From: CAZLQG01 sp964561655
GTDB taxonomy: Bacteria; Patescibacteriota; Doudnabacteria; UBA920
Assembly (NCBI GenBank): GCA_964561655.1
Contig: CAZLQG010000011.1
Coordinates: forward strand, 1-25,471
DNA length: 25,471 nt
Reading direction: 5' to 3'
Below, piece by piece: positions 14,861 through 22,413 of this stretch. Position 1 is the first letter of the stretch. Each line of letters begins with the position of its first letter. The translations under genes were made by a program, and so were the position numbers. The notes beneath the pieces were generated by a model. The model searched no databases, had not been told where the DNA came from, and saw only the letters and a list, made by a program, of their open reading frames with translations.

Positions 14861-15007
14861 CCGGTATATCAACTTCCAATCCCAAACGCCAGTTTGGCAT
14901 GTTTGTGATCGTTTAATATTATTCCAAAAATAATCAACTTTTTTAAATCCATACTTTAAATTTTTTGGCGTTTAGCAACAAACATATTGGAAGTTGTATT
15001 ACCGGGT
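14859..15007. repeat. Long inverted repeat spanning the start of the degenerate exonuclease gene
   Basis: The 22-base arms at 14859-14880 and 14986-15007 pair at 19 of 22 positions. A second inner pair, AAACGCCA (14884-14891) with TGGCGTTT (14966-14973), nests inside. In the minus-strand transcript the 3' arm would cover the GTG start codon. It may be a decayed MITE-like element or a leader hairpin. No target-site duplication is seen. Confidence 0.6.
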
Positions 15008-15102
15008 TCATCAATATAATTCTAATGCCCCAAATTAGTATCTTAAATACTCACCAAATGTTTTTTCGGATCATTTGAATTGAATTATTTGGATAATTCG
15101 GA
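15008..15102. other. AT-rich spacer after def
   Basis: This spacer lies between the inverted repeat and the def stop. I see no gene and no clear terminator. It has short related AT-rich motifs (for example GAATTATTTGGATAATTC, a near-palindrome at about 15080), which may be remnants of repeats. Confidence 0.3.
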
Positions 15103-15606
15103 TTACAACAATCTTTTTTTCTTCCACTTTTTTACTAGGTCTTCTCCTTGGGTATATTTTTCTATATGATTAAGAATCAATATTCCATTCGTATGGTCCA
15201 CCTCATGCTGCACAATCCGCGAAATCCAGCCGTCATCTATAATTTTTATAATTCCGCCCTTTCTATTTTGCGCCTGAATGGTAACTTTTTTTGGTCTTTT
15301 TAAAACCCCAAACACTCCGGGAATAGAAAGACAGCCTTCTTCCAGTTCCCACTGCTCTTTGGAACCGAAAATAATTTTTGGATTATACAAAGGAAAAAGC
15401 GCCCCGCCGCTTTTTTCCAAATTGACCACAATCAGCTTATACATCTTATCTACCTGGGGAGCCGCCAGCCCAATTCCGTCAGCATCCTTAACTGTATCTG
15501 TCATGTCTTTGGTTAACTGAATTACTTCATCCGAAAGCGGAAACTCTACCGTCTGAGTAGTACTCTGCAGTATTTTATTAGGAAATTTTGCAATGTTTAA
15601 TATCAT
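15103..15606 (-). CDS. def: Peptide deformylase
   Basis: Removes the N-formyl group from nascent proteins, in the cytoplasm, with a bound metal. The three family motifs are intact: GIGLAAPQ (44-51), EEGCLSIPG (89-97, metal-binding Cys92) and QHEVDH (133-138, His134 and His138 as ligands, Glu135 catalytic). Length 167 aa is normal. The start ATG overlaps the stop of the preceding 95-aa gene by 4 bases (ATGA), so translation is likely coupled. It complements fmt, which lies 1.3 kb downstream on the same strand. Confidence 0.97.
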   Translation of the reverse strand: MILNIAKFPNKILQSTTQTVEFPLSDEVIQLTKDMTDTVKDADGIGLAAPQVDKMYKLIVVNLEKSGGALFPLYNPKIIFGSKEQWELEEGCLSIPGVFGVLKRPKKVTIQAQNRKGGIIKIIDDGWISRIVQHEVDHTNGILILNHIEKYTQGEDLVKKWKKKRLL

Positions 15607-15890
15607 TTTTTGCTCTTCAGTTCTTTATTGTGCTTTTTAATTAAATAGGCAAACAGCTTTCCGGGAGTTTTAGTATTTTTTACTTCCGAAACCTGAGCCG
15701 CAAGAGTTCTTAAAAAGTTGTGATCATAAAGCAGAGCCATCTTTAAATAAAACCCGAAATGTTCTGTGTCGTTTAATTTTTTGGAAAGCTCATCGGCTAA
15801 AAGATGAGCGGGGGAGTGGAGATGAGTATCTACTTTGGGCCTAGAAGATAACTTTTTGCTTGTTTTGGCTATCTTGCCTATAGATTCCAT
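15603..15890 (-). CDS. Small protein of unknown function coupled to def, 95 aa
   Basis: No family recognised with certainty. The sequence is basic at both ends. A helical core (SPAHLLADELSKKLNDTEHFGFYLKMALLYDHNFLRTLA) is rich in His and aromatic residues, and the tail KLFAYLIKKHNKELKSKK is positively charged. There is no signal or membrane segment. It overlaps def by 4 bases and its promoter makes a nearly leaderless mRNA, so it is the first gene of the def transcript. A link to translation or RNA is possible from its context and charge, but it is not shown. Confidence 0.75.
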   Translation of the reverse strand: MESIGKIAKTSKKLSSRPKVDTHLHSPAHLLADELSKKLNDTEHFGFYLKMALLYDHNFLRTLAAQVSEVKNTKTPGKLFAYLIKKHNKELKSKK

Positions 15891-15898
15891 ACCAGCTA

Positions 15899-15907
15899 AT
15901 TATAGCA
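15899..15907 (-). promoter_or_regulatory. Extended -10 promoter for the 95-aa gene and def
   Basis: Read on the minus strand this is TGCTATAAT (TGnTATAAT). It ends 8 bases before the ATG at 15890, so the leader is absent or nearly so. It lies back to back with the plus-strand -10 box at 15926. Confidence 0.7.
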
Positions 15908-15925
15908 TATTTGGGCTGTTTTGGG

Positions 15926-15931
15926 TATAAT
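15926..15931 (+). promoter_or_regulatory. -10 box, leaderless promoter of the glycosyltransferase gene
   Basis: TATAAT ends 7 bases before the ATG at 15939. No ribosome binding site precedes the ATG. The expected -35 position overlaps the divergent promoter on the other strand, so the two promoters may compete. Confidence 0.6.
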
Positions 15932-15938
15932 TGATGAT

Positions 15939-16766
15939 ATGAAGCTGGACATCGCAGGTTTAAAAATTGACTCTTTAAACAAACAGGAACTGCTAGATTT
16001 GATGCTTGAAAGAATCAAGACAAACCAAAAAACTTGGGTTACCACGGTTTATTCTGAATTCCTTTACGCAGGGCTCAAAGGCCCAACAATTATGGAAATG
16101 CTGAACAAAGCAGATATTGCCGTGCCGGACGGGATAGGAATTTTTTGGGCTAAACGATATTTATCTCTATGCCTCACAGTAAAAAATTATTGGCTAAAAA
16201 TCTTGCAAGCATTTTGGCAAGCCAAGTATTCCTTGCTTGCTATTCTCCTTTATCCACGATGGATAAAAAGCGCTTTCCCCGAAAAAATTGTAGGCGCGGA
16301 CTTAGTCTGGGACATTGCAAAAATGGCAGGTGATAATGATCTCTCAATTTATCTTCTGGGCGGTTTTGGCAACACGCCGAATATAGTAAACTCAAAGCTC
16401 AAAGCTCAAAATCCAAAATTAAAAACCGCAGGATGCTCCAATAAGAACCCCGACGATATTTCGCTGATAAATGATATTAATCAATCCGCGCCAGATATTT
16501 TGTTCGTGGCTTACGGACCTATAAAACAGGAAAAGTGGATATATGAGAATCTTTCCAAACTACCATCAGTCAAACTCGCAATGGGCGTCGGCGGCAGCTT
16601 TGATTACATCGCCGGCAAGCGCCTTGCCCCAGCGACGATAATCAGAAAAATCGGCCTGGAATGGCTTTGGCGCCTGTTCACCCAGCCACACCGGATAAGA
16701 CGCATTTCAAACGCAACTTTTGGCCTCATTTTTCGTCTTATTAAATACAAAGCAAAAAGTCTTTAA
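15939..16766 (+). CDS. WecG/TagA/CpsF family glycosyltransferase (GT26) with hydrophobic insertion
   Basis: A 275-aa sugar transferase of the family that adds the second sugar to an undecaprenyl-linked acceptor in surface polymer synthesis. Conserved blocks: VPDGIGI (62-68), VGADLV (118-123), LLGG (139-142), GPIKQEKWI (193-201) and VGGSFDYIAGKRLAPA (217-232) followed by GLEWLWRL. The start at 15939 is chosen because an upstream TTG at 15921 overlaps the -10 box. Between PDG and GADL there are about 40 extra residues (76-114), hydrophobic and basic, that typical members lack; these may bind the membrane. A repeat of CTCAAAG units (16391-16414) encodes another loop. The sugar is unknown. Confidence 0.9.
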   Translation: MKLDIAGLKIDSLNKQELLDLMLERIKTNQKTWVTTVYSEFLYAGLKGPTIMEMLNKADIAVPDGIGIFWAKRYLSLCLTVKNYWLKILQAFWQAKYSLLAILLYPRWIKSAFPEKIVGADLVWDIAKMAGDNDLSIYLLGGFGNTPNIVNSKLKAQNPKLKTAGCSNKNPDDISLINDINQSAPDILFVAYGPIKQEKWIYENLSKLPSVKLAMGVGGSFDYIAGKRLAPATIIRKIGLEWLWRLFTQPHRIRRISNATFGLIFRLIKYKAKSL

Positions 16767-16781
16767 TTAGAACAAGTTTAA

Positions 16782-16790
16782 TGATATAAT
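16782..16790 (+). promoter_or_regulatory. Extended -10 promoter of gltX
   Basis: TGATATAAT fits TGnTATAAT and ends 10 bases before the ATG at 16801. The predicted leader is about 3-4 nt. There is no clear -35 and no ribosome binding site. Confidence 0.65.
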
Positions 16791-16800
16791 TTCTAAGAAT

Positions 16801-18315
16801 ATGACGGGAAAAAAATCCAACATAAGAACTCGCTTTGCTCCTAGCCCTACAGGTTTCGTCCATATTGGCAGTTTGCGCACCGCACTGTTCTCTTTTTTGT
16901 TTGCCCGCAAAAAGGGAGGCAAACACATTTTAAGAATTGAAGACACCGACCAGAGTAGAAAAATTGAGGGTACGACTGAAAATTTACTTAAAGTAATGAA
17001 GGAACTGGGAGTTGAATTTGATGAGGGTGTATTCTTGAACGAAGATGACAGCTTTTCGGAGAAAGGTAAATTCGGCCCGTATATGCAATCGGAAAGGTTG
17101 GATATTTATAAACAACACGCTTCGAAGCTGGTTGAGCAAGGAAGTGCGTATTACTGTTTTTGCGACGAAAAACGTCTGGAAGAACTAAAAAAGGAACAAA
17201 TTGCGCTTAAAAAACCCGCAATGTACGACGGCTGCTGCCGCAAGCTTTCCAAAGAAGAAACAAGGCAAAAACTGGAAGATTTTAGCAAGCAAGGCAAAAA
17301 CCCGGTCATTCGACAGGCTATTCCCCACGAGGGACAAACCCTTGTACATGATTTAATCTATGGCGATATTATCTTTGAACATAAAATTTTAGACGATCAA
17401 ATTTTACTTAAATCCGACAACTTTCCGACTTACCACCTGGCAGTGGTAGTGGATGATCATCTAATGCAAATAACTCATGTTATTCGAGGCGAAGAATGGA
17501 TTTCCTCCACGCCCAAACATTTACTGTTATACAAAGCTTTCGGCTGGGAGCCGACGCAATTTGCGCACTTGCCTCTTATTCTAAATCCCGACAAAACCAA
17601 ACTTTCCAAAAGACAAGGGGACGTGGCAGTAGAAGAATTTTTAAATAAGGGCTACCTAAAAGAAGCGCTGGTAAATTTCGTGGCTTTTTTAGGCTGGAAC
17701 CCTAAAACTCAGCAGGAAATTTTTTCTCTTAATGATTTAATCCATGAATTTGATTTGGCGAAAATCAATAAGGCCTCGGCAATTTTTGATACGTGCAAGC
17801 TGGACTGGATGAACAGCTTATATATTCGAAGTAAACCTATAAAAGAACTTACCGATCTTATAATCCCTTACTGGAAAAAAATTGGGATTGATACTGACAA
17901 ATACAACAGAACCTTTTTGGAAGCCATTGTGGAATTAAGGCGGCCCAGAATTAAAACTCTGTCCGAGATAGGGGAGAGGACTGGTTACTTTTTTACCTCT
18001 CCAGAATACGAAGCCGAACTTTTAATTTGGAAAAAGAGCGACAACGGTGACGCCAAACAAAAACTTCAAGAAATCCTTGAACTTTATAAAAGCTTTCAAG
18101 ACGAAGATTTTTCCGTGCAAAAATTAGAAGAAAAAACCAAAGCTTTCATTGAAGCAAAAAATTATCAAAACGGAAATGTCCTCTGGCCTTTGCGTGTAGC
18201 CTTAAGCGGCCAAAAACAAAGCCCCAGCCCCTTTGAAATCGCCTCAGTGTTATTTTTGGGTCCCGAAAAAGAAGAAATTCTAAAAAGGATTAAAACAGCA
18301 ATAAGCAAACTTTAA
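16801..18315 (+). CDS. gltX: Glutamyl-tRNA synthetase
   Basis: A class I synthetase that charges tRNAGlu, and possibly tRNAGln if the enzyme is non-discriminating. The HIGH motif appears as HIGS (21-24) in RFAPSPTGFVHIGSLRTAL, and the KMSKS loop as KLSKR (267-271). A C-x-C near YYCFC with a later YDGCCRK resembles the zinc site of E. coli GltX, with Cys in place of the final His. At 504 aa the length is normal, including the C-terminal anticodon-binding part (RRPRIKTLSEI). Whether an amidotransferase (GatCAB) is present cannot be judged from this window. Confidence 0.97.
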   Translation: MTGKKSNIRTRFAPSPTGFVHIGSLRTALFSFLFARKKGGKHILRIEDTDQSRKIEGTTENLLKVMKELGVEFDEGVFLNEDDSFSEKGKFGPYMQSERLDIYKQHASKLVEQGSAYYCFCDEKRLEELKKEQIALKKPAMYDGCCRKLSKEETRQKLEDFSKQGKNPVIRQAIPHEGQTLVHDLIYGDIIFEHKILDDQILLKSDNFPTYHLAVVVDDHLMQITHVIRGEEWISSTPKHLLLYKAFGWEPTQFAHLPLILNPDKTKLSKRQGDVAVEEFLNKGYLKEALVNFVAFLGWNPKTQQEIFSLNDLIHEFDLAKINKASAIFDTCKLDWMNSLYIRSKPIKELTDLIIPYWKKIGIDTDKYNRTFLEAIVELRRPRIKTLSEIGERTGYFFTSPEYEAELLIWKKSDNGDAKQKLQEILELYKSFQDEDFSVQKLEEKTKAFIEAKNYQNGNVLWPLRVALSGQKQSPSPFEIASVLFLGPEKEEILKRIKTAISKL

Positions 18316-18332
18316 TTTAAGTCGTTTAGGAT

Positions 18333-18361
18333 TTGAAAAAATGCCAATTTTATGATATAAT
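18333..18361 (+). promoter_or_regulatory. Strong promoter of the M23 peptidase gene, leaderless
   Basis: TTGAAA (18333-18338), a 17-base spacer, and TATAAT (18356-18361) with TG at 18353-18354 give both a -35 and an extended -10. The ATG at 18369 lies 7 bases after the -10, so the mRNA would start at the AUG. Confidence 0.8.
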
Positions 18362-18368
18362 ATAAAAG

Positions 18369-19700
18369 ATGAACTCCCTAAAAGAAACAAAAAAAATTCA
18401 ACAAAAACTGACAAAAAGTTGGCTAAAAACAGCGGTAGTTTTTGCTCTAGCCATAACTTTGATCTCCGGCTCAAACCCTGTGACCTTAGCTCAAGACACT
18501 GGTCTAGACCAGTTAAACGCCGAGAAAGCCGAAAGGCAAAAGAAGCTTCAGCAATTAAATCAGCAAATCAAAAACTTCCAGCAGCAAATCTCGGACGCGC
18601 AGGGCAAATCCAACACGTTGCAAACGCAGATTTTTATTTTTGACAAAGAAATTGCTTCTACAGAATTGCAAATCGAGGCAAAAGAAACCCAAATTGAAGA
18701 CACCGATTTACAAATTAGGGAGCTGGAAAAATTGATCCAAAAAAAACAGGAAGAAATTGACCAAGACAAAAAAATCCTAACTGAGACCCTTATTGAATTA
18801 AACGAGTTCGACAATGACTTTCTGCTTAAGACAACTTTAAGTTTAAATAATCTTTCCGACTTTTTAGACCAGATTCAGTATACCCAAAATTTTCAAAGCA
18901 GGATTTATAACATACTGCAAAAAGTCAAAAAACTTAAGGCTAAACTGGAAGCCGACCAAAAGCAGCTAGAAATCCAGCTAAAAAATTTAGGTGAATTAAA
19001 ACAGCAGTTGGAAATCGGTCAGGAAGTGCTTGAAGAACAAAGAAACCAAAAGCAGGTTTTGCTCACGCAAACCAAAGGCATAGAACGAAACTTCCAAACA
19101 CTGCTTGCGGCAAGTAAAAAAGAAGAAAGCGACATTGAAAGTGAAATTGAAGACTTAGACAGGGCAATCAGGGAAAAATTAGGTTATAAGAGCGTTCCGG
19201 CAAAGCCTGGCAGCCTGGCCTGGCCTATGGATGGCATTTTAACCCAAAAATACGGCAATACGGGCTTTACAGCTCTTGGTTACGATTTCCATAATGGCAT
19301 TGATATTGCAGCACCCGCAGGACAGGCAATTTACGCGGCCGCAGACGGGGAGGTAATTTATACCGATAAATCCGACCAGGCTTATGGCAACTGGGTGGCG
19401 ATCAAACACAATATTTCAAATAACGGCGGCTCAAGCGAAATTATTACGCTTTACGCGCACTTTAGAAGCTTTATTGTAAGCGCGGGACAAAAAGTTAAAG
19501 AGGGCGATTTAATCGGTTATGAGGGCAACACGGGTAATACCACCAAAAAACTATACGGCCCCGGTAGGGGATACCATATTCATTTCGGAGTCTATGATAG
19601 TGAGGGCTTTGGCGTAAAGGAAGGGGCCTATACGCACATCTACGGACATTATTCCATTCCTTATGGTTACACCTACAACCCTCTTGATTTCCTAGAATAA
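18369..19700 (+). CDS. M23 peptidoglycan endopeptidase with long coiled coil (EnvC/NlpD-like)
   Basis: An exported cell-wall hydrolase or hydrolase activator of 443 aa. Residues 1-41 form a signal peptide (hydrophobic 21-33, cut near LAQ-D). Residues 45-270 are a coiled coil rich in Gln, Lys and Glu, as in EnvC. The M23 domain (about 283-441) has intact zinc and catalytic residues: His308 and Asp312 (FHNGIDIAAP), His364 (LYAH) and His403/His405 (YHIHFG). Intact ligands suggest a working peptidase instead of a degenerate activator. It has its own strong promoter. The next gene, 59 bases on, carries an M15-type peptidase domain, so both may act on cell-wall peptides. Confidence 0.92.
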   Translation: MNSLKETKKIQQKLTKSWLKTAVVFALAITLISGSNPVTLAQDTGLDQLNAEKAERQKKLQQLNQQIKNFQQQISDAQGKSNTLQTQIFIFDKEIASTELQIEAKETQIEDTDLQIRELEKLIQKKQEEIDQDKKILTETLIELNEFDNDFLLKTTLSLNNLSDFLDQIQYTQNFQSRIYNILQKVKKLKAKLEADQKQLEIQLKNLGELKQQLEIGQEVLEEQRNQKQVLLTQTKGIERNFQTLLAASKKEESDIESEIEDLDRAIREKLGYKSVPAKPGSLAWPMDGILTQKYGNTGFTALGYDFHNGIDIAAPAGQAIYAAADGEVIYTDKSDQAYGNWVAIKHNISNNGGSSEIITLYAHFRSFIVSAGQKVKEGDLIGYEGNTGNTTKKLYGPGRGYHIHFGVYDSEGFGVKEGAYTHIYGHYSIPYGYTYNPLDFLE

Positions 19701-19759
19701 CAATGAAAATTAACCCGCCGAAGTTCGCTGAATTCTTTGACTTAATATAAACAAAAAAT

Positions 19760-20659
19760 ATGAAAAGCCAAAATCTAAAATTTAAAAAGTTTTTTTTCTT
19801 GATTCTAGTAGTAATGATATTTTTTTCGCAGCTAAGCCTTGCATACGCTCAGGAAGTTTATGACTATAAAGCAAACTCGGGAGCTCAAAAATCTATTACC
19901 GATTATTTATGCACCCCGAAACAGGCGGATGGTTCAGGTGAAACTCTTTTTGAATGCATAAACAAAATTTACAAATTCGTCATAATTTTTGCTTCTATGC
20001 TGGCGGTGCTGTTCATAGTTATTGCGGGATACGTTTACATGGCCGCGGAAGGAAATCAGGAAGCCGTAGACAAAGCTAAAAACATCCTGATTACTACAGT
20101 AACCGCTTTAGTTATTTTAATGGGAGGCTATGTACTTCTTAAAACCATAAATCCGGATTTGGTGGAATTTAGAAGCATCCAGCCGCCGGGCGTGGCGCTT
20201 CCTGCGGTAGCGCCGCCAACAGTAGCTGCAGCAAAAACAGCTTCCGACATTCTTTCTTCCGGAAATATCATTTTAGCAAGTTCGCACATTTCCGGTGTTC
20301 AAGACAATGCAACAGCTCTAAAAAACATTCAAGATACGGCCCAAGGCAACTCCGCTTCCTTAAGCAATTATCAAAACGCGCCCGGGGGCACGGTTGCGCT
20401 TAACCAAAGCATGTTGAATGCGCTGCTTGAAATTTCTAAGACTTATAGGATATCTGTAAGCGAAATAGCGGGAGGCTCTCATAGTGCAAATTCCAGCCAC
20501 TACAAAGGAACAGCTTTTGATATTAATTCCGTAAACGGGGTTCATATGACAAGTGGAAACCAATATACTTCTGCAATAATGAATTTATGTAGGCAATTAG
20601 GGGCAACTGAGGTCTTAGATGAAACCGCTAGCGCAAACCATGTTCATTGTGCTTGGTAA
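19760..20659 (+). CDS. VirB2/TrbC-like pilin domain fused to an M15-type D,D-peptidase domain
   Basis: A 299-aa exported protein of two parts. Residues 1-30 are a signal peptide ending in AYA. Residues 48-130 match the small T4SS pilin-like layout common in Patescibacteria: a Cys pair (51, 66), then two membrane helices (about 73-95 and 107-128) around the short loop AAEGNQEAVDKAKN. After a Pro/Ala/Ser linker, residues 214-299 resemble M15 peptidases, with SSHYKGTAFDIN (His247, Asp254) and HVH (294-296) as probable zinc ligands. Anchored by the helices, the C-terminal domain would sit outside the membrane and could cut D-Ala-D-Ala or cross-link peptides. The peptidase call rests on motifs and not on a full alignment. 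Confidence 0.75.
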   Translation: MKSQNLKFKKFFFLILVVMIFFSQLSLAYAQEVYDYKANSGAQKSITDYLCTPKQADGSGETLFECINKIYKFVIIFASMLAVLFIVIAGYVYMAAEGNQEAVDKAKNILITTVTALVILMGGYVLLKTINPDLVEFRSIQPPGVALPAVAPPTVAAAKTASDILSSGNIILASSHISGVQDNATALKNIQDTAQGNSASLSNYQNAPGGTVALNQSMLNALLEISKTYRISVSEIAGGSHSANSSHYKGTAFDINSVNGVHMTSGNQYTSAIMNLCRQLGATEVLDETASANHVHCAW

Positions 20660-20721
20660 ATAATACATTGCGTCGTCCAAGATACATTGTGCGACGTATT
20701 AAATATTAAAAAACATCAAAT

Positions 20722-20750
20722 CCCCTATGAATATAGGGGTTTGTTTTTAT
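20722..20750 (+). terminator. Intrinsic terminator after the pilin-peptidase gene
   Basis: CCCCTAT (20722-20728) pairs with ATAGGGG (20733-20739) around loop GAAT and is followed by TTTGTTTTTAT. It lies between two convergent genes. An upstream direct repeat of ATACATTG (about 20662 and 20682) is also present, of unknown meaning. Confidence 0.75.
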
Positions 20751-20771
20751 TCTATTGATATTCAAACTGCT

Positions 20772-22013
20772 TTATTCTATCTTTCTAAGCTCTTTTACAA
20801 CTTTTGACAAAACTTTTAACAGATAATTTACATCTTTTTTAGTTGTGGAATTGGTTAAAGTAATCCTTATACTGGACTTAGCCTCTTTTTGACTCCTGCC
20901 AATGGCTTTTAGCACATGTGAAGCCTCTTCTACCCTCTCAGTGGCACAGGCGCTGCCTGTAGAAACCGCAATATTGTAAAAATCTAAATAAAGTACTAAG
21001 TTTTCCCCGTCTATGCTCTTTATTAACAAATTGATATTATTCGGAAGCCTTTTTGGATATTGAATATTGGTTATTGGATATTTTATTTCAGGGCCATTTA
21101 AATAAACGCTAGGAATAATTTTGATGATCTGCTGTGTAAAAAAACTGCTTAATTTCAATAAACGGTCGTTCTCTTTTAAAAGTATGGCTTGTGAAAGCTC
21201 TAAAGCTTTGGCAAAACCGACTATACCGGCCACATTTTCCGTCCCCGACCTTAAGCCTCTCTCCTGCCCCCCGCCATAGATCAAGGGCTTTAGCTTTGTT
21301 CCTTTTTTTACGTATAAAAGACCAATTTGTTTGGGACCGTAAATTTTGCTGGCGTTAATAGACATTAAATCCACGTCCAGTCTTTGGACTTTTAAGTCCA
21401 AACTGCCGGCAGCCTGGCAGGCATCGGTATGAAATATTATCTTTGGAAGATTTTGCGTTTTGCGCTTTTCGTTTTGCGCTTTCAGCCACTTGCCTATCTC
21501 GGCTATTGGCTCCACTGTTCCGATTTCATTATTGGCATATATTACGGAAACAAAAACGGTTTCCGGCCGCATAGCTTTTTTTAACTGATCCAGATTCACA
21601 AAACCCTCTTTATCCACACCAACGATACTAATCTTAAAATCTTCATCTTTTAAGGCCTTAAAAGAATTTAAAACACAGTCGTGTTCAATAGCGGTTGTAA
21701 TGAGATGGGGAAGTTTTTCCATTTTGCTTTTATATTCCCTAGCCACCCCAAAAACCGCCAGATTCACGCTCTCCGTGCCTCCCGCTGTAAACACAATCTC
21801 CTCCGGCCGGGCGTTTATAAGTCGAGCAATAGTAGACCTCGCCCCTTCCACTGCTTTTCTTGCCTCTATCCCCTTTTTATGGAGCGAGGAAGGATTGCCG
21901 TAAGCCTCGTTTAAAAACGGCTGCATAGCTTTTAAAACTTCCGGCCGCAAATAAGTCGTTGCCGCGCAGTCTAAATAGATTGTCTTTTTAGGGATTTTAA
22001 CTTTAGGAAACAT
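20772..22013 (-). CDS. Cysteine desulfurase (NifS/IscS family)
   Basis: A PLP enzyme that takes sulfur from cysteine for Fe-S clusters or tRNA thiolation. Conserved parts: YLDCAATTYLRPEV near the N-terminus, His111 stacking on PLP, HTDACQAAG (195-203), the PLP lysine Lys223 in NASKIYGPK (the usual His before it is Ser), RSGTEN (255-260), and the sulfur-carrying Cys356 in STGSACAT. At 413 aa it is slightly long. The excess fits two low-complexity stretches, residues 179-189 and 309-321, each encoded by short DNA repeats. No IscU, SufBC or tRNA thiolase gene is nearby, so the sulfur acceptor is unknown. A candidate structured RNA lies upstream. Confidence 0.95.
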   Translation of the reverse strand: MFPKVKIPKKTIYLDCAATTYLRPEVLKAMQPFLNEAYGNPSSLHKKGIEARKAVEGARSTIARLINARPEEIVFTAGGTESVNLAVFGVAREYKSKMEKLPHLITTAIEHDCVLNSFKALKDEDFKISIVGVDKEGFVNLDQLKKAMRPETVFVSVIYANNEIGTVEPIAEIGKWLKAQNEKRKTQNLPKIIFHTDACQAAGSLDLKVQRLDVDLMSINASKIYGPKQIGLLYVKKGTKLKPLIYGGGQERGLRSGTENVAGIVGFAKALELSQAILLKENDRLLKLSSFFTQQIIKIIPSVYLNGPEIKYPITNIQYPKRLPNNINLLIKSIDGENLVLYLDFYNIAVSTGSACATERVEEASHVLKAIGRSQKEAKSSIRITLTNSTTKKDVNYLLKVLSKVVKELRKIE

Positions 22014-22034
22014 GATATGATTTCAATTAAGCTG

Positions 22035-22043
22035 ATTATAGCA
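22035..22043 (-). promoter_or_regulatory. Extended -10 promoter of the cysteine desulfurase gene
   Basis: On the minus strand this reads TGCTATAAT. The start would be near 22028, about 15 nt before the ATG at 22013, with no evident ribosome binding site. It lies just downstream of the terminator of the upstream RNA, so the gene can be transcribed independently of it. Confidence 0.6.
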
Positions 22044-22054
22044 AAGTCAATACA

Positions 22055-22089
22055 AAATAAAAACCGCCAATAGGTACCCCAAAGGCGGT
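22055..22089 (-). terminator. Terminator upstream of the cysteine desulfurase gene
   Basis: On the minus strand, ACCGCC (22089-22084) and GGCGGT (22068-22063) form a stem with a 15-nt loop followed by TTTTATTTT. It competes with the 14-bp helix described for the RNA. Confidence 0.65.
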
Positions 22090-22407
22090 GAAAGAAAGAC
22101 ATTCCAAACAGCAGGACGTTTCTCCTGTGCTTGCTAATAATCCTCCTTTCACCGCCTTTAATGCTTTCCGGCGCCTTACTCTCCCTCTCTTGTTAACCCC
22201 TCAAAAGCGGAAGCAGGCCTTCCACAAAAAGCATTCTTCTGCCAGCCCAGCATACTCTGGTAGGGCCCATTCCTAGCCTGTGCAACAGCCTCGGGTGATT
22301 AAGAAAAAAACCACAATCACCCTAAACCACCCCGACAACCCGGAGACGGCCGCGTAAGGACGCAAACCACAAACGCGGCCTATTAGATTGCCTGAGCGGT
22401 TCTGAAT
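22055..22407 (-). ncRNA. Candidate structured RNA of unknown family, about 350 nt
   Basis: A minus-strand unit with an extended -10-like box upstream (22414-22422), no convincing open frame, several clear hairpins and a terminal U-run. Hairpins (plus coordinates): 22348-22355 with 22373-22380 (8 bp), 22293-22300 with 22315-22322 (8 bp), and 22081-22094 with 22146-22159 (14 bp, perfect), the last enclosing a small CAGGA/TCCTG hairpin. The final terminator stem, 22063-22068 with 22084-22089, uses bases that the 14-bp helix also needs, so the two cannot both form. That is the layout of a transcription attenuator. I looked for tmRNA, RNase P RNA, SRP RNA and T-box marks and found none. It could also be a divergent housekeeping RNA. 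Confidence 0.45.
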
Positions 22408-22413
22408 GGACTG

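Noticed and set aside
20661..20700. Direct and inverted short repeats (ATACATTG, CGTCG/CGACG) as a CRISPR or att site
   Set aside because: Only two short copies without regular spacers, and no integrase or cas gene in the window.
22055..22407. tmRNA, RNase P RNA or SRP RNA in the gene-free stretch
   Set aside because: Neither strand shows a TTCGA-type T-arm or tag frame, the GGAAAGUCC and ACAGAA...GGCUUAU blocks of RNase P, or the SRP apical loop. It was kept only as an unknown structured RNA.
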